A stretch of DNA of 64,000 bases from Bremerella sp. P1 (GCF_028748185.1 NZ_CP118164.1:2232001-2296000); one strand, 5' to 3'; shown: positions 18,320 to 27,352, counted from the first letter of the stretch. The notes: generated by a model not told the origin, from the letters alone. Made by a program: numbers and translations.

Positions 18320-18679
18320 ATGTCCTCAGGCAGATTTGCCGGAGCTGTCGACTTAAGCGGTCCAGATCGACTACAAATGTTCATCCACAAGGTCAGCGAT
18401 TCGCAAGAGATGTGGGGACTGTACGTCGATGGCTGGGCCGAAGCGACCGACGAAGACGGCAAGAAGGCCTTGGTCGTTTGGCCGGATGAACAACATGCCC
18501 GCCTTTGCGCTACGGATAAATGGCGACAACACTCCCCTAAGATGATCAAGCTCTCCAGCTTCAACGAACGTTGGGTTGATAAGCTGGTCCGCATGCGGCT
18601 GAGAGTGGCCGTCTTCCCTACCCCGTTCGATGGGCCGGTCTTCGTCGACCCGGTGGCCTTGCGAGCGGAACTTCTATAA
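18320..18679 (+). CDS. DUF2750 family protein
   Basis: A 119-residue cytosolic protein matching the DUF2750 pattern: SQEMWGLYVDGWAEATDEDG, then ALVVWPDEQHARLCATDKW, then VAVFPTPFDGPVFVDPVAL near the C-terminus. The ATG at 18320 follows GGGAG at 18308-18312; the in-frame start at 18248 would add 24 residues. The family has no known activity. Confidence 0.75.
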   Translation: MSSGRFAGAVDLSGPDRLQMFIHKVSDSQEMWGLYVDGWAEATDEDGKKALVVWPDEQHARLCATDKWRQHSPKMIKLSSFNERWVDKLVRMRLRVAVFPTPFDGPVFVDPVALRAELL

Positions 18680-18799
18680 TTCTCTGACAGTAGTTCCCAC
18701 AGAATCGCGTGCCTGTTAACGGGAATAGGCATGAGAACTTGGGGGATTTCTGGTACATTAATCGTTTTCCGGCACGAGCTTCCCTCACGAAACGAAAGC

Positions 18800-19861
18800 A
18801 TGGCGACGGCGCAACCCAATTCCTCTCCCCGCAGTGACACCACGTCTCCGCGCCCAGTTCCCTCTGGGCGAAGTCATCTTCGTTCACTGATGGGCTTTCA
18901 GATTCTTGGTACCGGCAGCTACGTGCCGGAGAAGGTCGTCCCCAATGAAGACCTCTCGTCGCTGGGATGCGATCCTGAGTGGATCATCCAGCGCACCGGC
19001 ATTCGTGAGCGTCGTCACGCTCCGGAAAACATCGCCACCAGCGATATGGCCTACGAAAGCGCCATCGCGGCGATCAAGTCGGCCGGCATCGAGACCGACG
19101 AGATCGATTTGATCGTGGTCGGTACGTTCACGCCTGACTCGGCAACGCCCTCGACCGCCTGTCGACTCCAGGAACGCCTCGGCATTCGTGCCGCAGCGAT
19201 GGACGTCAGTGCGGCCTGTGCCGGTTTCCTGTACGCCATGATCACGGCGGCCCAGTTCATTAAGACCGGCACCAGCCGCCGAGCCTTGGTCGTCGGTGCC
19301 GATCTGCTCTCGCGGATCTCGAACCCCGAAGACAAGAAGACCTATCCGTTGTTCGGCGACGGCGCCGGGGCAGTCGTTCTCGGACCGGCGGGCGACGACC
19401 AGGGCATGCTGTCTTACACGCTTGGTAGCGAAGGCGATGGCGGTCCGCTCTTGTGCGTCCCAGGCGGTGGTTCTCGCGAGCCCCTCACCGAACAAGGCCT
19501 ATCCGAAGGCAAGCAGTACTTGTACATGGATGGCCGCAGCGTCTTTAAGTGGGCTGTGCGTGTGATCGAAGATTCGATCCGCGATGTCCTGTACGGCGCC
19601 AATCTCACGCCAGACGACATCTCGCTCGTCCTCTTGCACCAGGCCAACGTCCGCATCATTGACGCGGCCTGCGAGAACCTCGGCTTCCCGCGCGAGAAAA
19701 TGGTGGTCAACCTCGACCTGTACGGCAACACGTCGGCCGGCAGTGTCCCGCTTGTGCTCGACGAAGCGATGCAAAAAGGTCTGATCAACCGCGGCGACAA
19801 AATCCTGATGTGCGGCTTCGGTGCCGGGCTATCGTGGGGTACGACTGTCTTCCAGTGGTAG
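18800..19861 (+). CDS. fabH: 3-oxoacyl-[acyl-carrier-protein] synthase III
   Basis: FabH condenses acetyl-CoA with malonyl-ACP to start fatty acid synthesis. The thiolase-fold protein shows the catalytic Cys in VSAACAGFLYA (Cys140 from this start), the His in LVLLHQANVRIID and the Asn in NLDLYGNTSAGSVP. The C-terminal FGAGLSWGT is typical. From the ATG at 18800 it has 353 residues, about 30 more than usual; the alternative ATG at 18890 (MGFQILGTGSYVPE) gives 323 residues, the standard length. Neither has a strong ribosome binding site. The gene is isolated from other fab genes. Confidence 0.93.
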   Translation: MATAQPNSSPRSDTTSPRPVPSGRSHLRSLMGFQILGTGSYVPEKVVPNEDLSSLGCDPEWIIQRTGIRERRHAPENIATSDMAYESAIAAIKSAGIETDEIDLIVVGTFTPDSATPSTACRLQERLGIRAAAMDVSAACAGFLYAMITAAQFIKTGTSRRALVVGADLLSRISNPEDKKTYPLFGDGAGAVVLGPAGDDQGMLSYTLGSEGDGGPLLCVPGGGSREPLTEQGLSEGKQYLYMDGRSVFKWAVRVIEDSIRDVLYGANLTPDDISLVLLHQANVRIIDAACENLGFPREKMVVNLDLYGNTSAGSVPLVLDEAMQKGLINRGDKILMCGFGAGLSWGTTVFQW

Positions 19862-19898
19862 GCTGGATGATCAAACGTGGATTACGCCAAGATATATC

Positions 19899-19922
19899 GG
19901 GCATCTCTGATGCCCTTTTTTT
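19899..19922 (+). terminator. Terminator of fabH
   Basis: GGGCATC and GATGCCC form a seven-base stem with a three-base loop followed by T7, 38 bases after the fabH stop. Confidence 0.85.
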
Positions 19923-19944
19923 GTGCCATCACTAACCACTCATC

Positions 19945-20026
19945 CGACTTCTTATCCGCGCCCATCCGTGTAATCCGTGGTCCCTCCCCTTCTCTCTCTT
20001 CCTGAAAACTGAAAACTGAACACTTC
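19945..20026. repeat. Intergenic repeat-like motifs
   Basis: The stretch holds CATCCGTGTAATCCGTGG and, further on, a tandem GAAAACTGAAAACTGAA. Motifs like these recur between genes in many bacterial genomes; only one copy of each is present in this window, so the call rests on general knowledge. Confidence 0.35.
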
Positions 20027-20119
20027 CAACTGCCCCCAACCTAATCTTTAACCATCCGCTTTTACGCGGTACGATTGCCTTCGAGATTAGCGATTAGAGA
20101 AACCTGAGAAGGAACCAAC

Positions 20120-21949
20120 ATGGCCAAGACTGCCAAAGCAGCGAAGAAGTCTGTCAAAAAGCTCCTCACACGCGACCAGGTTGCCACCGGTGATACCTGG
20201 GATTTAAGCAGCCTTTATCCTGACCCCGAAGCATGGGAGAAAGACTTCAAAAAGCTGGCCAAGAAGGAAGCCGGCTTCGAGAAGTTTCGTGGCACGTTGG
20301 CCAAAGGTCCCAAGGAACTGTTGGCCTGCCTGAAGTTCGATACCGAAGTCGACCGTCTTGGCGAGAAGCTCGGCATCTATGCGTTTCTGAAAACGACCGA
20401 AGACCAGGCCAACGATGACAGCCAACGCCGCATGGCTCGCTTTCAAGCCGTGGCCAGCAAGCTCGGTCAGGCTGCCAGTTACATGGCTCCGGAAATCCAA
20501 GCCATTCCGGCCAAGCGTCTGCAGGAACTGATGGACGATCCGGTCCTCAAAGGCTATCGCCTCGTCCTGGAACGCATGACGCGTTACAAGAAGTACACGC
20601 TGGGCAAAAAGGAAGAACGCATCCTGGCCATGCAAAGCGAAATGGCAGGGGCCGCCGGCAAAGCGTTCCGTCAACTGCTCGATGCCGACATGAAGTTCGG
20701 TAACGTCAAAAACGAAAATGGCGAAGAGCAGGAACTGACCAACTCGACCCTGATGGAATTCCTTCTTTCGCCGGAACGTAAGGTTCGCAAGAAGGCCTTC
20801 GAACAGTACTACCAACAGTTTGAAGGACACGAGAACACCCTCGCCGCGACCCTTTCCGGTTCGATCCAGAAAGACGTCTATTACGCCAAGGTCCGCGGTT
20901 ACGAAAGTGCTCGTGGTCAGGCCCTTTACGCGGACAACATTCCCGAGTCGGTCTACGACAACCTGATCGATTCGGTCCACAACCATCTGCCGGCCGTGCA
21001 TCGCTACTTCGAGCTGCGTCGCCGCAAGATGAAGCTGAAGGACATCCATCACTACGACACCTACGTGCCGATCTTGAACAACATCAAGAAGAAGCACACC
21101 TGGGACGAAGCGGTCGACGTGATCATGGATGCCATGATTCCACTCGGTCCGGAATACTGCGACGTGCTGAAGGATGGCCTCACCAAGGCCCGCTGGTGCG
21201 ATCGTTACCCCAACGCCGGCAAGCAAAGCGGCGCGTTCAGCTGTGGCAGCTTCGACGCGGCTCCGTTCATCCTGATGAACTACAAAAAGGATGTGCTGGA
21301 CGACGTGTTCACCCTGGCTCACGAGGCCGGGCACTCGATGCACAGCTATTACTCGGCTAAGAGCCAGCCGTACCAGTACTACAACTACGTGATCTTCGTC
21401 GCGGAAGTGGCCAGTACGTTCAACGAGCAGCTACTGAGCCAGCACCTGCAAGAGAACGCCGAGAACGACCTCGAACGGGCCTACCTCATCAACCGCGACA
21501 TCGACGCCATCCGCGGCACGATCATTCGCCAAACGATGTTCGCCGAGTTCGAGAAGATCACCCACGCCATGTGCGAAGCAGGCGAACCTCTCACGTCGAA
21601 GTCGCTGCAGGAAGTCTACCAAGGCCTCCTGGAACGTTACTTCGGTCCTGACTTCGTCATCGATCCGCAGTTGAAGCTCGAATGCCTCCGCATCCCGCAC
21701 TTCTACCGGGCGTTCTACGTTTATAAGTACGCGACCGGTTTGTCCGCTGCGATCGCCCTGAGCATGCGAGTGCTCAACGGCGGCAAGGCCGAACTGGACG
21801 ACTACCTCTCGTTCCTCAAGGGCGGCTGCTCGAAGTATCCGCTGGATCTCTTGCGAGATGCCGGCGTCGATATGGAAAGCCCCAAGCCGGTCGATATGGC
21901 CCTGAGCCACTTCGAGAGCCTGGTCGATCAGTTGAACGACTTGCTGTAA
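20120..21949 (+). CDS. pepF: Oligoendopeptidase F (M3B metallopeptidase)
   Basis: A 609-residue cytosolic zinc peptidase that hydrolyses short peptides. The zinc motif HEAGH is at residues 401-405 (LAHEAGHSMHSYYS), followed by FVAEVASTFNEQLL, which supplies the third ligand Glu. The length is typical for the family. The N-terminus is lysine-rich (AKTAKAAKKSVKK), an unusual basic extension of about 18 residues. Only 13 bases separate its stop from the next gene. Confidence 0.93.
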   Translation: MAKTAKAAKKSVKKLLTRDQVATGDTWDLSSLYPDPEAWEKDFKKLAKKEAGFEKFRGTLAKGPKELLACLKFDTEVDRLGEKLGIYAFLKTTEDQANDDSQRRMARFQAVASKLGQAASYMAPEIQAIPAKRLQELMDDPVLKGYRLVLERMTRYKKYTLGKKEERILAMQSEMAGAAGKAFRQLLDADMKFGNVKNENGEEQELTNSTLMEFLLSPERKVRKKAFEQYYQQFEGHENTLAATLSGSIQKDVYYAKVRGYESARGQALYADNIPESVYDNLIDSVHNHLPAVHRYFELRRRKMKLKDIHHYDTYVPILNNIKKKHTWDEAVDVIMDAMIPLGPEYCDVLKDGLTKARWCDRYPNAGKQSGAFSCGSFDAAPFILMNYKKDVLDDVFTLAHEAGHSMHSYYSAKSQPYQYYNYVIFVAEVASTFNEQLLSQHLQENAENDLERAYLINRDIDAIRGTIIRQTMFAEFEKITHAMCEAGEPLTSKSLQEVYQGLLERYFGPDFVIDPQLKLECLRIPHFYRAFYVYKYATGLSAAIALSMRVLNGGKAELDDYLSFLKGGCSKYPLDLLRDAGVDMESPKPVDMALSHFESLVDQLNDLL

Positions 21950-21962
21950 AGGTCATGTCGCG

Positions 21963-22733
21963 ATGAGCGTCCGCGAACAATTCGAACGAGAACTCACCGA
22001 GCGTGGGTACTCGTTCGAGATCGATCCCGAGTCAGGCTGTCACCTGGTGTCCGTCGGCGAAAGCCAATTGAAGATCAGCCTCGAGAACCTCGAGCGCGAG
22101 CTGGCCTCTGGCGTCGATGCCGATCGCGTGGCTCGCTTTGCCGATATGGTTTTCGCTTCGGTCGAAACCACCGACGCCGACTACGCCGCCAATCGTCTCT
22201 TCTGGTCGCTTGAACACAACGACTACGAGGAGAAAGCCGACTACTGCGAGGCCGTTAGCGACTCGGTCGATCGGGTCCTGGTGCACCTGTCGGCCTGCGG
22301 AAGCATGATCACCTGGGTCACGCCGGAGATCCTGGAAACACTGGGCCTTTCCGCCGAAGCAGCTGGCGAACAGGCGCTGGCCAATCTCGGCCGCGAGGTG
22401 GAAGCGGCGACGCTCGAAGCCCAGGCCGTCGACGGCACGCCGCTGGGTTACGTGATCACCGAACTCCCCTTCAAGGCGGCCCTGATCCTGGCCCCCAACC
22501 TGCGGCAGCTGGTCGAAGAGAAGCTCGGCTGGCCGGTCATGGCCGTGGTGCCGGATCGTGACTTTCTTTACATGTGGGGCGCGCAGCATCAGGAGTTGAC
22601 CCAAAGGGTGGGCCCTGTTGTGGTAAGGGAGTATACCCGTAGCCCCTACTCGATCTCGACCGAGGTCTATCAAATCTCCGACGACGGCGTACATGCCGTG
22701 GGAGCATTCAAGGTACCGGAAGATACCTCTTAG
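21963..22733 (+). CDS. Conserved protein, DUF1444-like
   Basis: A 256-residue soluble protein. The N-terminal region (residues 1-60) and the later stretch PVMAVVPDRDFLYMW resemble the DUF1444/YtpQ family, whose function is unknown; this assignment is from memory of the pattern and tentative. It starts 13 bases after pepF and is probably co-transcribed with it. No catalytic motif is evident. Confidence 0.65.
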   Translation: MSVREQFERELTERGYSFEIDPESGCHLVSVGESQLKISLENLERELASGVDADRVARFADMVFASVETTDADYAANRLFWSLEHNDYEEKADYCEAVSDSVDRVLVHLSACGSMITWVTPEILETLGLSAEAAGEQALANLGREVEAATLEAQAVDGTPLGYVITELPFKAALILAPNLRQLVEEKLGWPVMAVVPDRDFLYMWGAQHQELTQRVGPVVVREYTRSPYSISTEVYQISDDGVHAVGAFKVPEDTS

Positions 22734-22827
22734 GGATGTGGTGTTTTCCCCGATTCCCATTTCTGGCGGCTTTCTCTATCATCAAACATGTGAGCTTCTT
22801 CACACCGCTTGGAAGGGAGTCGTTACC

Positions 22828-23403
22828 ATGAGTTTCGCTTATTCGTGGTTGGCAGTTTCAGGGAAGTCGCCGGACGATATGCTTCACGCATTGGGGCTGG
22901 AGTCTGGAGACACTTATGAAGGGTTCCCCGATGGGACCCTCTCCGGCATCTCGCTTCCCACCGGCTGGTACCTGGTCGTCAGCGAGCGCTGCGACTTCGC
23001 CAATACCCGTAATCTGCGTCGGCTGTCGAAACGTTGCGATCTGATTACCTGTGCCGTCGAAGAGCACCTGATGTATGCCAGTACGTCGTTCTGGAAAAAC
23101 GGCCGCTTGGCTTGGGAAATCACCCACGACAGTCAGTTGCAGGCCGGACGACACCACATGGAAGCGACTGGCAAGTTGCCGCCCATGGTGGATGAAATCC
23201 GAACCTGGTACGCCGGCGAACAAGCCGCGATGGACGATTCGAACCAATTGGTCGACTGCATGATGGAAGTCCCCATCGAAACGGCTCGCCGGATCACTGG
23301 GTTCTCGTTCCACGATTCCCTGCCTGGCGAAGGGAAGGATTACTTCCATCACCTGGCCCACGATCCACTGGCGAAAAAGTGGTGGCAAGTCTGGCGCCGG
23401 TAG
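22828..23403 (+). CDS. Hypothetical protein
   Basis: A 191-residue soluble protein with no recognised family. Tryptophan and aromatic residues are frequent (YSWLAV, KWWQVWRR at the C-terminus). The ATG at 22828 has a strong GGAAGGGAG ribosome binding site at 22811; the in-frame ATG at 22693 would overlap the preceding gene and add 45 unrelated residues. It lies upstream of the palindrome invaded by the insertion sequence. Confidence 0.65.
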   Translation: MSFAYSWLAVSGKSPDDMLHALGLESGDTYEGFPDGTLSGISLPTGWYLVVSERCDFANTRNLRRLSKRCDLITCAVEEHLMYASTSFWKNGRLAWEITHDSQLQAGRHHMEATGKLPPMVDEIRTWYAGEQAAMDDSNQLVDCMMEVPIETARRITGFSFHDSLPGEGKDYFHHLAHDPLAKKWWQVWRR

Positions 23404-23506
23404 AGCGCATGCGCAAGCATCACCCGCACGCCCAAGCAGACCTGAGTGTGGCACCCAGCGAGGTATGAATTACATCGCGCTCCTGTCCCCTCGCCCCTAT
23501 GCAACA

Positions 23507-24286
23507 TTATTCACCAGCTAGCGGTGGAGGATGAAGGTTGAGGAGCATGTACATGGCATGGATCAGAAGTTTGGCTTGAACCCACTCGCGGACGCGGTGT
23601 ATTCGTCGAGCCCAGTTGGGTAGTGGTTCGAGGCCTCCGGCGTGATTGCCAAGCCAGGCGAATCTTCGTTCGACCTGGTTCCGGAACCGTATTAGGGCGC
23701 GACCGAACTCCTGCTCTAGTAGGGCGAAACAGCGAATTCGTCCTGGGCTGTGGCGGCAATGCCCCAAGCCTTTTCCTGGTCGCAGTTTTTCGGCCACCAG
23801 TTGATAACCGGCTTCCATCGCCGCGTCGTGGAGCTGGTTGCTGTCGTATCCACGATCAGCCACTAGATAGCCTCCGCCTCTCCCTAGGATCGGGAGAAGC
23901 CGAACTGCAACCGGCGTTTCGGCCACGTTGAGCGGTTCGACATCCCAGGCCAGCGGCATGCTGCTCGAGCCGTAGATCGCGTGGACCTTGTAGCCCTTGC
24001 CGTAGCCGCGTCGTGCGCGGCCCCAACGGGCATCGGGATCCTTGCTGCAATGACTCACCATTTGCGGCTTGCCATCAACGAGCATGACAAAACCGAAATC
24101 GTCCACCGCGATCATGCACCGTTCCATTTGAGCGAGCAGTGCCTGAACTTCCGTGGTTGGCAAGCGTCGGCTCATCGTCGGTTGAGACGGTAATTTCCGA
24201 GGCCTGAGATCGTCAGGCCAGTTGCCCGGCTCGCATGCCCAGCAGGTTGGTCGATCGTGAATAACCGCCCACAAGTAGACGCTCAC
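23507..24286 (-). CDS. DDE transposase, main (3') reading frame
   Basis: A 259-codon frame with the hallmarks of an IS4/IS5-type DDE transposase: IAVDDFGFVMLVDG around the first Asp, VADRGYDSNQLHDA around the second Asp, and RNQVERRFAWLGN with the Glu of the Y-x2-R-x3-E-like region. Its apparent N-terminus VYLWAVIHDRPTCWAC is not the protein start; the family begins with the MERELWIALYK segment found in another frame (24213-24383). A +1 shift near the A6 run at 24300-24305 would join them into about 292 residues. Its stop is within six bases of the left terminal repeat. Confidence 0.85.
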   Translation of the reverse strand: MSVYLWAVIHDRPTCWACEPGNWPDDLRPRKLPSQPTMSRRLPTTEVQALLAQMERCMIAVDDFGFVMLVDGKPQMVSHCSKDPDARWGRARRGYGKGYKVHAIYGSSSMPLAWDVEPLNVAETPVAVRLLPILGRGGGYLVADRGYDSNQLHDAAMEAGYQLVAEKLRPGKGLGHCRHSPGRIRCFALLEQEFGRALIRFRNQVERRFAWLGNHAGGLEPLPNWARRIHRVREWVQAKLLIHAMYMLLNLHPPPLAGE

Positions 24287-24383
24287 GATCTCCCAATCGA
24301 AAAAACTTTGTCATCGCCCACCAGGGATTGGCGTCGCACTGGCGAGCCAATTTGTATAATGCAATCCAGAGTTCACGTTCCAT
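24213..24383 (-). CDS. Transposase 5' reading frame (orfA-like)
   Basis: The frame starting MERELWIALYKLARQ at 24383 has the normal N-terminus of this transposase family, but runs out of frame after AMTKFF, at a run of six T on the coding strand (24300-24305). Beyond that point it encodes unrelated residues to a stop at 24213. The catalytic part continues in the frame of 23507-24286. This is either programmed frameshifting or a single-base inactivating indel. Confidence 0.6.
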   Translation of the reverse strand: MERELWIALYKLARQCDANPWWAMTKFFRLGDRERLLVGGYSRSTNLLGMRAGQLA

Positions 24384-24503
24384 GGCTTGGCTCCCAATTT
24401 GGGAATTCGTACACAACTACCTAGCCTAGTACGTGAACTCCTTTTATTGCTAGCTGGTGAATAATGTTGCTATGGGGAGAGGGGACAGGATTCGTTTGCC
24501 TTG

Positions 24504-25136
24504 TCAGGGTGGGCCGCGGGGGTGTTCGGTATCCGAAACGAGTGGCACGCCCAATTCCGCTTGGGCGTGGCTTTGTGTCACACCAACAATCGCGCCAACT
24601 GGTTCTGGTCGGGTGACCTCGTTCGCACGTCTAAGGCGACTTGGGCTTGGCACCGTGGACGTCGCGTGCTGCTTCAATCGCTTCTTCAGCCGCTTGATTT
24701 CGCTCCCTTGCCGGTCGAGAACCTTCAGGTGGAAGCTCACCCAGGTAAACGCGCGATCGAGTTCGTTACTCGAGGGAACGCGAAGCCCGTCGATCATCTG
24801 GTGGACGAAAGAATCCCGCTTAGGCTGTCGTGGACGCTTGGGTCGCGGCGGAGGATCATTTAACCGAACGGGTTCCGCGCGGTGTGGTTGAGAAGCGGGA
24901 GCCGGTAGGCTTTCTGGTTGGTCGTTCGATTCGTGCGAAGCTGGTGGATCAGGCGTGGTTGGTTTCTCTTCGGAATCATCCGCTTGCGGCGCGTGATCGC
25001 CCACCAGCACCAACTGCCCGACGACATCGGCGGGTATTTCCACCAGCGTGCCGCATGCCGTGCAGAGAAACGTTTTGCCTGCGCGCACGATTACCTGGGG
25101 CGTATTCCCTTCAGATCTTTCGTTGGCATCGGACAT
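24504..25136 (-). CDS. Hypothetical protein with half zinc ribbon
   Basis: A 210-residue protein of unknown function. The ATG at 25136 is chosen over 25295, which would add 53 low-complexity residues. Around residue 20 it has FLCTACGTLVEIP, which resembles the first half of the zinc ribbons in the 1729-4755 array, but no second CxxC follows. Then come a Pro/Ser/Glu-rich disordered region, a basic patch (RPKRPRQPKR) and a short coiled-coil-like segment (EIKRLKKRLKQ). It converges on the palindrome carrying the IS. Confidence 0.6.
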   Translation of the reverse strand: MSDANERSEGNTPQVIVRAGKTFLCTACGTLVEIPADVVGQLVLVGDHAPQADDSEEKPTTPDPPASHESNDQPESLPAPASQPHRAEPVRLNDPPPRPKRPRQPKRDSFVHQMIDGLRVPSSNELDRAFTWVSFHLKVLDRQGSEIKRLKKRLKQHATSTVPSPSRLRRANEVTRPEPVGAIVGVTQSHAQAELGVPLVSDTEHPRGPP

Positions 25137-25369
25137 GGCGAACCTCGTTCGGCTTAGGTAGAAAACGTCGGCAATATTTCGCTGGCAATCGAGAATAAGT
25201 CGAGGTACCTTCACCCGCGTGTCCGACGAGGACAAGCTGGCGAACCATGGAACCTTCGTTTGGTTTGTGTGTCGTACTTGGAATTTACACGCCAAGCGCT
25301 TCCATAAGATAGTGCGCGCGGAAAGTTTTTCCGAAACAGGAATCGCGACCCACGTGAGGTGGCAGCAGG

Positions 25370-26260
25370 ATGAACAACAACGAGAAGCAAGCCCTGCAAG
25401 AGCGGCTGTTTAAGCATGTCGATTGCCTGGCCGGTTTGATTGGCCCGCGTTGTTTCCAAAGAGCTGGCTCGATGGATGCGACCATGGGCTACTTGCGCCA
25501 GCAGTGGTCAGAGATGGGCTATACGATCCAAGAGGAACCCTTCAACGCGCTGTCCGACATCGCCACGAACTTCGTTGTCGAAACGCCAGGCACCCGCCGC
25601 GCCGATGAAATCGTCGTGCTGGGCGGACACTACGACACGGTGCGTTCGACACCGGGTGCCGACGACAACGCTTCGGCCGTGGCCGTGCTATTGGAAGTGA
25701 GCCGACTGCTGAAAGATCACGTCGGTAAGCGTACCGCGCGGTACGTCGCGTTTGCCTGTGAAGAGCCTCCCTATTTCAACGTGAACGAAATGGGCAGCCA
25801 GCACCATGCGCGGTCGTCAAAAGAGCGCGGCGACAACATCGTCGGCATGCTCTGCCTGGAGATGGTGGGCTACTTCAAGGACGAGCCCGGCTCGCAGCCC
25901 TACCCCGAAGAGATCCCCAAGTGGCTGACCTGGCCGCTACCCACGCGGGGCAACTTTCTGACGGCGCTGGGGAACCTGGCTTCGTGGAAGCTGGCGTATC
26001 AGTTTCATCGCGGGTTCAAACGGGGCTCGCGGTTGCCGCTGTGGGCGCTTGCGCTGCCGGACAAATTTGAGTTCATCTTTCTGAGCGATAACCGGGCGTT
26101 CTGGGAACAGGGCTATCCGGCGCTGATGCTGACCGACACGGCCTTCGTACGGAATCCCAACTACCATCAAGCGAGCGATACGCCGGACACGCTCGATTAC
26201 GAGCGAATGGCCGAAGTGGCCCTCGGCGTTGCATCGGCCATGAAGCGGCTTTTAAAATAG
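25370..26260 (+). CDS. M28 family zinc aminopeptidase-like protein
   Basis: A 296-residue peptidase of the M28 (bacterial leucyl aminopeptidase/PSMA) type. The metal-binding residues are visible: His and Asp in LGGHYDTVRSTPGADDNAS, the Glu pair in FACEEPPYF, and a later Asp/His in MLTDTAFVRNPNYHQASDTPDTL. There is no signal peptide, so it is probably cytosolic or exported in a non-standard way. It is divergent from the gene at 24504. Confidence 0.85.
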   Translation: MNNNEKQALQERLFKHVDCLAGLIGPRCFQRAGSMDATMGYLRQQWSEMGYTIQEEPFNALSDIATNFVVETPGTRRADEIVVLGGHYDTVRSTPGADDNASAVAVLLEVSRLLKDHVGKRTARYVAFACEEPPYFNVNEMGSQHHARSSKERGDNIVGMLCLEMVGYFKDEPGSQPYPEEIPKWLTWPLPTRGNFLTALGNLASWKLAYQFHRGFKRGSRLPLWALALPDKFEFIFLSDNRAFWEQGYPALMLTDTAFVRNPNYHQASDTPDTLDYERMAEVALGVASAMKRLLK

Positions 26261-26315
26261 AGAACCTTTCGGCCAGAAAGCCATTACCGGCAAAACTTTC
26301 AGGGGCGGCAAATTC

Positions 26316-26819
26316 GTGGATTCGACCGTTAAGTCCATCCAACTGGAAACAGTTGGACTGGGCATCATTTTCTATTCCCCCCATAACGCTGCGCACATCG
26401 AACCGGGGGACGACTACTTAAGTGTCCACTACACGAACGTCCCCGATGTGCGGCGGCACGTGCGAGCCGGCTCGATCGTTGGCTTCTGCACAGGGACGCC
26501 AGGCACGTTTCGTCTGCGTGTGCAGCGCGGTAAACCGGCTATGTGTGCCGAACAACACGAGTTCAGCCTGTCGTTGCCGTTTCGATGCATTGGCGGAAAG
26601 GTTTGCTTCCGCGACCTTTACGACTTGATGGACTGGAATGTCGAGTGCCCTGAAGAGCAAACGCTGCTGCTGCGGGATGGTGCGTACAAGGTGATGGTGC
26701 GTTCCAACACGCCCCCGTCCGGCGTACTGGGGGATAACCAGTTGATCGATTTCTACTTTCAGCGAGTCGACGAATTGCCTGACATTCCGCATCGGGGTTC
26801 CCCCTATCTATGCCCTTAG
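26316..26819 (+). CDS. Hypothetical protein
   Basis: A 167-residue protein starting at GTG 26316, 7 bases after a GGGGCGG-like ribosome binding site. It has a beta-rich pattern with several cysteines (CTGTPG, CAEQHEF, CIGGKVCF, CPEEQ) and no recognised family. It sits 55 bases downstream of the M28 peptidase on the same strand, so the two may be co-transcribed. Confidence 0.55.
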   Translation: MDSTVKSIQLETVGLGIIFYSPHNAAHIEPGDDYLSVHYTNVPDVRRHVRAGSIVGFCTGTPGTFRLRVQRGKPAMCAEQHEFSLSLPFRCIGGKVCFRDLYDLMDWNVECPEEQTLLLRDGAYKVMVRSNTPPSGVLGDNQLIDFYFQRVDELPDIPHRGSPYLCP

Positions 26820-27043
26820 CCCCGTTTGCCATCAACGTTGATCGATGATCTCGTCGGCTTTCCGCATCCGCTTATGTTTCTCGCGGAATTGATCTGCAAA
26901 TGTGAGTGAGGGTACTTTCCTTGCCGCCATTGATGCCTACTGTTGGTCTAAAGGAATTCACCTTTCCCCAAGCATCATGCGGCAACGAGCCGTGATGATG
27001 TGCCAGTACCCCCATTTCTATGCATACCTAAGGAGGGATTTTC

Positions 27044-27286
27044 ATGGTCCGAGCATTGCTTATGACCGTCGCGTTGTTGGTTGGTTTGTCGATGGTTTCG
27101 GTCAGCGAAGCTGGCTGGCGTCATCGCCGCTGTGGTGGTCACCACTATCGCGGTTGTTCGACCGTCTATCGCGGAAGCTGCTACAACAACACCTACCAGG
27201 GCAGCTGCTACAGCGGTTACTCGTCATGCGGTAGCCAAGGTTGCCAGACCCAAAGCAGCGGTTGCGCAAACGGTGTTTGCCGCTAA
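27044..27286 (+). CDS. Small secreted Cys/Gly-rich protein
   Basis: An 80-residue exported peptide. A signal peptide (MVRALLMTVALLVGLSMVSVSEA) precedes a mature part that starts GWRHRRC and has 10 cysteines with Tyr, Gly and Ser. The cysteine pattern suggests disulfide cross-linking outside the cytoplasm. A very strong ribosome binding site AAGGAGGGA lies at 27031-27039. It is the first of three similar small exported genes in tandem. Confidence 0.75.
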   Translation: MVRALLMTVALLVGLSMVSVSEAGWRHRRCGGHHYRGCSTVYRGSCYNNTYQGSCYSGYSSCGSQGCQTQSSGCANGVCR

Positions 27287-27309
27287 GCCAAGTAGGTAAC
27301 GAATATCAG

Positions 27310-27352
27310 AAAGACACCGCGCTGGTCACGCATCGGCGCGGTGTCTTTTTTT
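27310..27352 (+). terminator. Terminator after the small Cys-rich gene
   Basis: A perfect 13-base stem (AAAGACACCGCGC with GCGCGGTGTCTTT) followed by more T residues. Confidence 0.85.

Larger units (their letters stand above)
23501..24470 (-). mobile_element. Complete 970-bp insertion sequence, IS4/IS5-like
   Basis: Perfect 22-bp terminal inverted repeats at 23501-23522 (starting GCAACATTATTCACCAGC) and 24449-24470. The flanking trinucleotide TAT on both sides is a likely 3-bp target duplication. The element is filled by a DDE transposase on the minus strand, split into two overlapping frames. Size, terminal repeat length and short duplication fit the IS5 superfamily. Confidence 0.9.
23485..24486. 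repeat. Palindrome split by the insertion sequence
   Basis: The flanks of the IS, 23485-23500 (TGTCCCCTCGCCCCTAT side) and 24471-24486 (TATGGGGAGAGGGGACA side), are near-perfect inverted repeats of each other. Removing the IS and one TAT copy restores a hairpin with a 16-18 base stem and a TAT loop. It lies between the convergent genes ending at 23403 and 24504, so it may have been a bidirectional terminator or a REP element. Confidence 0.65.

Noticed and set aside
20204-21343. A 379-codon minus-strand frame
   Set aside because: It is antisense to pepF, with no domain or ribosome binding site.
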